Shown here piece by piece: positions 13,236 to 14,507 of a DNA stretch of 14,507 nucleotides; position 1 is the stretch's first letter, and every line of letters starts with the position of its first letter. The stretch is from Chloroflexota bacterium. GTDB lineage: Bacteria; Chloroflexota; UBA4733. Below the pieces are notes generated by a model, which was not told the origin of the DNA, made no database searches, and was given only the letters and a program-made list of their open reading frames with translations. The DNA lies in assembly GCA_023381895.1 (NCBI GenBank), contig JAMCTA010000096.1:1-14507 (forward strand). The letters run 5' to 3'. The position numbers and the translations under genes are program-made.

Positions 13236-14507
13236 CTACGGCGGTCCCGCCGGGCCGATGGACTGTCCGTTGATGTAGGCAATGTTGTGGGTAGTCCAGA
13301 CCAGCACGAGGTAGCGGCCATTGACCGCTGGTCGCAGCACCTCCATGGCGGTCCATTGCGGCGCGCTGCCGAAGACGACCGCCTGTCCGTTGGTCCCTGA
13401 CCACAAGCGCGCCGGCACGAAGTTCTCTACCCAGAAGGGGGAAAAGCTGGCTGATGCTGGAGCGGTGGATGGCGGACTGGTAGGGGTGGCAGCAGTACCG
13501 GCTGAGGAGCTGGGGTTCCAGGGCAGCACTGCACCAGTAGCGACGTAGCCCGCTCTACCGTTCGCTGGATCATGCACCGGGAGCCACGAGCCGCTCGGCG
13601 ACCCGAGCACGAGCAAGGGAGCCGCTGTAGGCAAGGCGACGATCGACGTTGTACTCGCTGACGGCCCGGTCCGCAGAGGCGTTGCCGGTGCGGTGGTCAG
13701 CACCCACGAGGGCAGAACACGCGGCGAGATGCGCGAAGTGGCCGAGCTGCTTGCCGGCATCGGCACCGACTGTGTGGTGGGCGGTGGCAATGGTGGGACC
13801 GGCTGCGGGCGGGGCATCCAAGAAGGTGCGGGGACAACCTGGAAATCGGCGCTCAGGAGTGTGTGACTCAAGCGTTGGCCCTCATTGATGACCATCCGAA
13901 AGATGGCGGCTGGGACCGTTTTTGTTCCCGCATCTCCCTGCAGCTTGACCCACTCGAGACGGCCGCCCTGATCCCGCGGGCCATACGTGAGGGTCTGCAG
14001 ATTACCCACGGCCGTTCGCGGATCAGCTGCGAGGAGACGGCTCAGCTCTTCGGTGGAGAAGGGGCCGGCCTGCCAGTGCTGGTAGGGGCAGCTCTGTCCG
14101 TAGGGCTGCCCATTCGGGGCGACGTCGTCGATGGCACGTAAGAAAGGCAGCGGCGGTCCCGGCCAAACGTCCTCATTGTTGGCTGTCCAGGTCAGGCTGC
14201 AGGCGTGAAAGTAAGCAGGGATGATCTTACCCTGGTAGATCAAGACCTGATCGTGCGTTGCGGATACTGCGGTCAGCGCACCCGGCCGGGCGGTGGCGCC
14301 AAAGACCTGATTGCTCACGGTGCTCGTGACGTCGAACGGACGGTCTGGCGTCAAGCTCCAGATCGCATAGGTGCGGCTGGCAACCGCCTGCGCCTCGACC
14401 GCTGCTGCCGGCCAGTGTGCTGGCAACTCGGATGAGACGACGGAAGCCAGGTATTGCTGCAAGGGAAGCGAGACCACCTGATCAGTGGGGAGCAGCACGC
14501 GGATGCG
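13236..14507 (-). CDS. SpoIID/LytB-domain cell-wall protein with SH3-like region (N-terminus outside window)
   Basis: This is a partial gene: the frame is still open at the right edge, and 423 residues are visible. The first ~190 residues are a SpoIID/LytB domain: VSLPLQQYLASVVSSELP, AVEAQAVASRTYAIW, YFHACSLTWTANNEDVW and PFLRAIDD. In SpoIID this fold is a lytic transglycosylase acting on denuded glycan strands. A proline-rich linker (~225-265) follows. An SH3-like repeat comes next (LRTGPSAS, GSWLPVHDPANGRAGYVATG, ~275-325), then a Ser/Thr/Pro linker. The C-terminal module (~355-423) contains ARLWSG, VVFGSAPQW and IGPAGPP. The part upstream of the window probably holds a signal peptide. The protein is likely exported and acts on or binds the cell wall; a role in sporulation cannot be assumed. 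Stop TAG/TGA position 13236-13238 is followed by ~225 bp without a gene. Confidence 0.88.
   Translation of the reverse strand, partial: RIRVLLPTDQVVSLPLQQYLASVVSSELPAHWPAAAVEAQAVASRTYAIWSLTPDRPFDVTSTVSNQVFGATARPGALTAVSATHDQVLIYQGKIIPAYFHACSLTWTANNEDVWPGPPLPFLRAIDDVAPNGQPYGQSCPYQHWQAGPFSTEELSRLLAADPRTAVGNLQTLTYGPRDQGGRLEWVKLQGDAGTKTVPAAIFRMVINEGQRLSHTLLSADFQVVPAPSWMPRPQPVPPLPPPTTQSVPMPASSSATSRISPRVLPSWVLTTAPATPLRTGPSASTTSIVALPTAAPLLVLGSPSGSWLPVHDPANGRAGYVATGAVLPWNPSSSAGTAATPTSPPSTAPASASFSPFWVENFVPARLWSGTNGQAVVFGSAPQWTAMEVLRPAVNGRYLVLVWTTHNIAYINGQSIGPAGPP

Noticed and set aside
1..14507. CRISPR array, insertion sequence, tRNA/rRNA or prophage genes
   Set aside because: No regularly spaced repeats, no transposase or integrase motifs, no cloverleaf or rRNA-like stretch noticed on either strand; the remnants are of metabolic and protease genes.

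Overview
The window reads as chromosomal DNA of a GC-rich bacterium (clearly above 50% G+C by eye). It is probably a member of the Chloroflexota, and most likely the Thermomicrobia group (Thermomicrobium, Sphaerobacter or Nitrolancea relatives). This placement is an inference. It rests on the SpoIID-type protein with an SH3-like region and a C-terminal module containing LWSG and ending GPAGPP, and on the general look of the other proteins. There is no rRNA or tRNA marker here to settle it.

Layout. Positions 1-3869 (+) hold a tight housekeeping operon: the 3' end of an NAD kinase gene, recN (recombinational repair ATPase) and recJ (single-strand exonuclease), with a 20-nt gap and then an 11-bp overlap. 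Positions 3994-4827 (+) encode a DUF2127-type membrane protein. It overlaps tail to tail with lhgO (4772-5989, -), an L-2-hydroxyglutarate oxidase. Upstream of lhgO on the same strand is a YdfG-like short-chain dehydrogenase (6086-6841, -).

From about 6970 to 11364 the content becomes patchy. Intact genes are a small unknown protein (7731-8051, -), a P-loop kinase-like protein (8188-8796, +), an M42 aminopeptidase (9159-10205, -) and another unknown protein (10393-10767, -). Interleaved with them are three gene remnants. The first is a xylulokinase-type FGGY kinase with its central part deleted and a frameshift (6972-7612). The second is the first ~55 residues of an HtrA/DegP-type serine protease (8957-~9120). 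The third is the C-terminal part of a sugar-type ABC solute-binding protein with frameshifts (~10862-11364). Two of the three suggest a lost carbohydrate uptake and catabolism function.

Positions 11361-12722 (-) encode an Amt ammonium transporter. It is preceded by ~500 bp of non-coding DNA holding a promoter-like site, a 14-bp perfect palindrome, a strong intrinsic terminator and two further perfect hairpins. This arrangement fits a regulated, attenuated leader. The window ends inside a SpoIID/LytB-domain cell-wall protein (13236-14507, -).

I do not see a CRISPR array, an insertion sequence, a prophage, an RNA gene or an obvious new defence system. The parts most worth a second look are the amt leader and the cluster of decayed genes.
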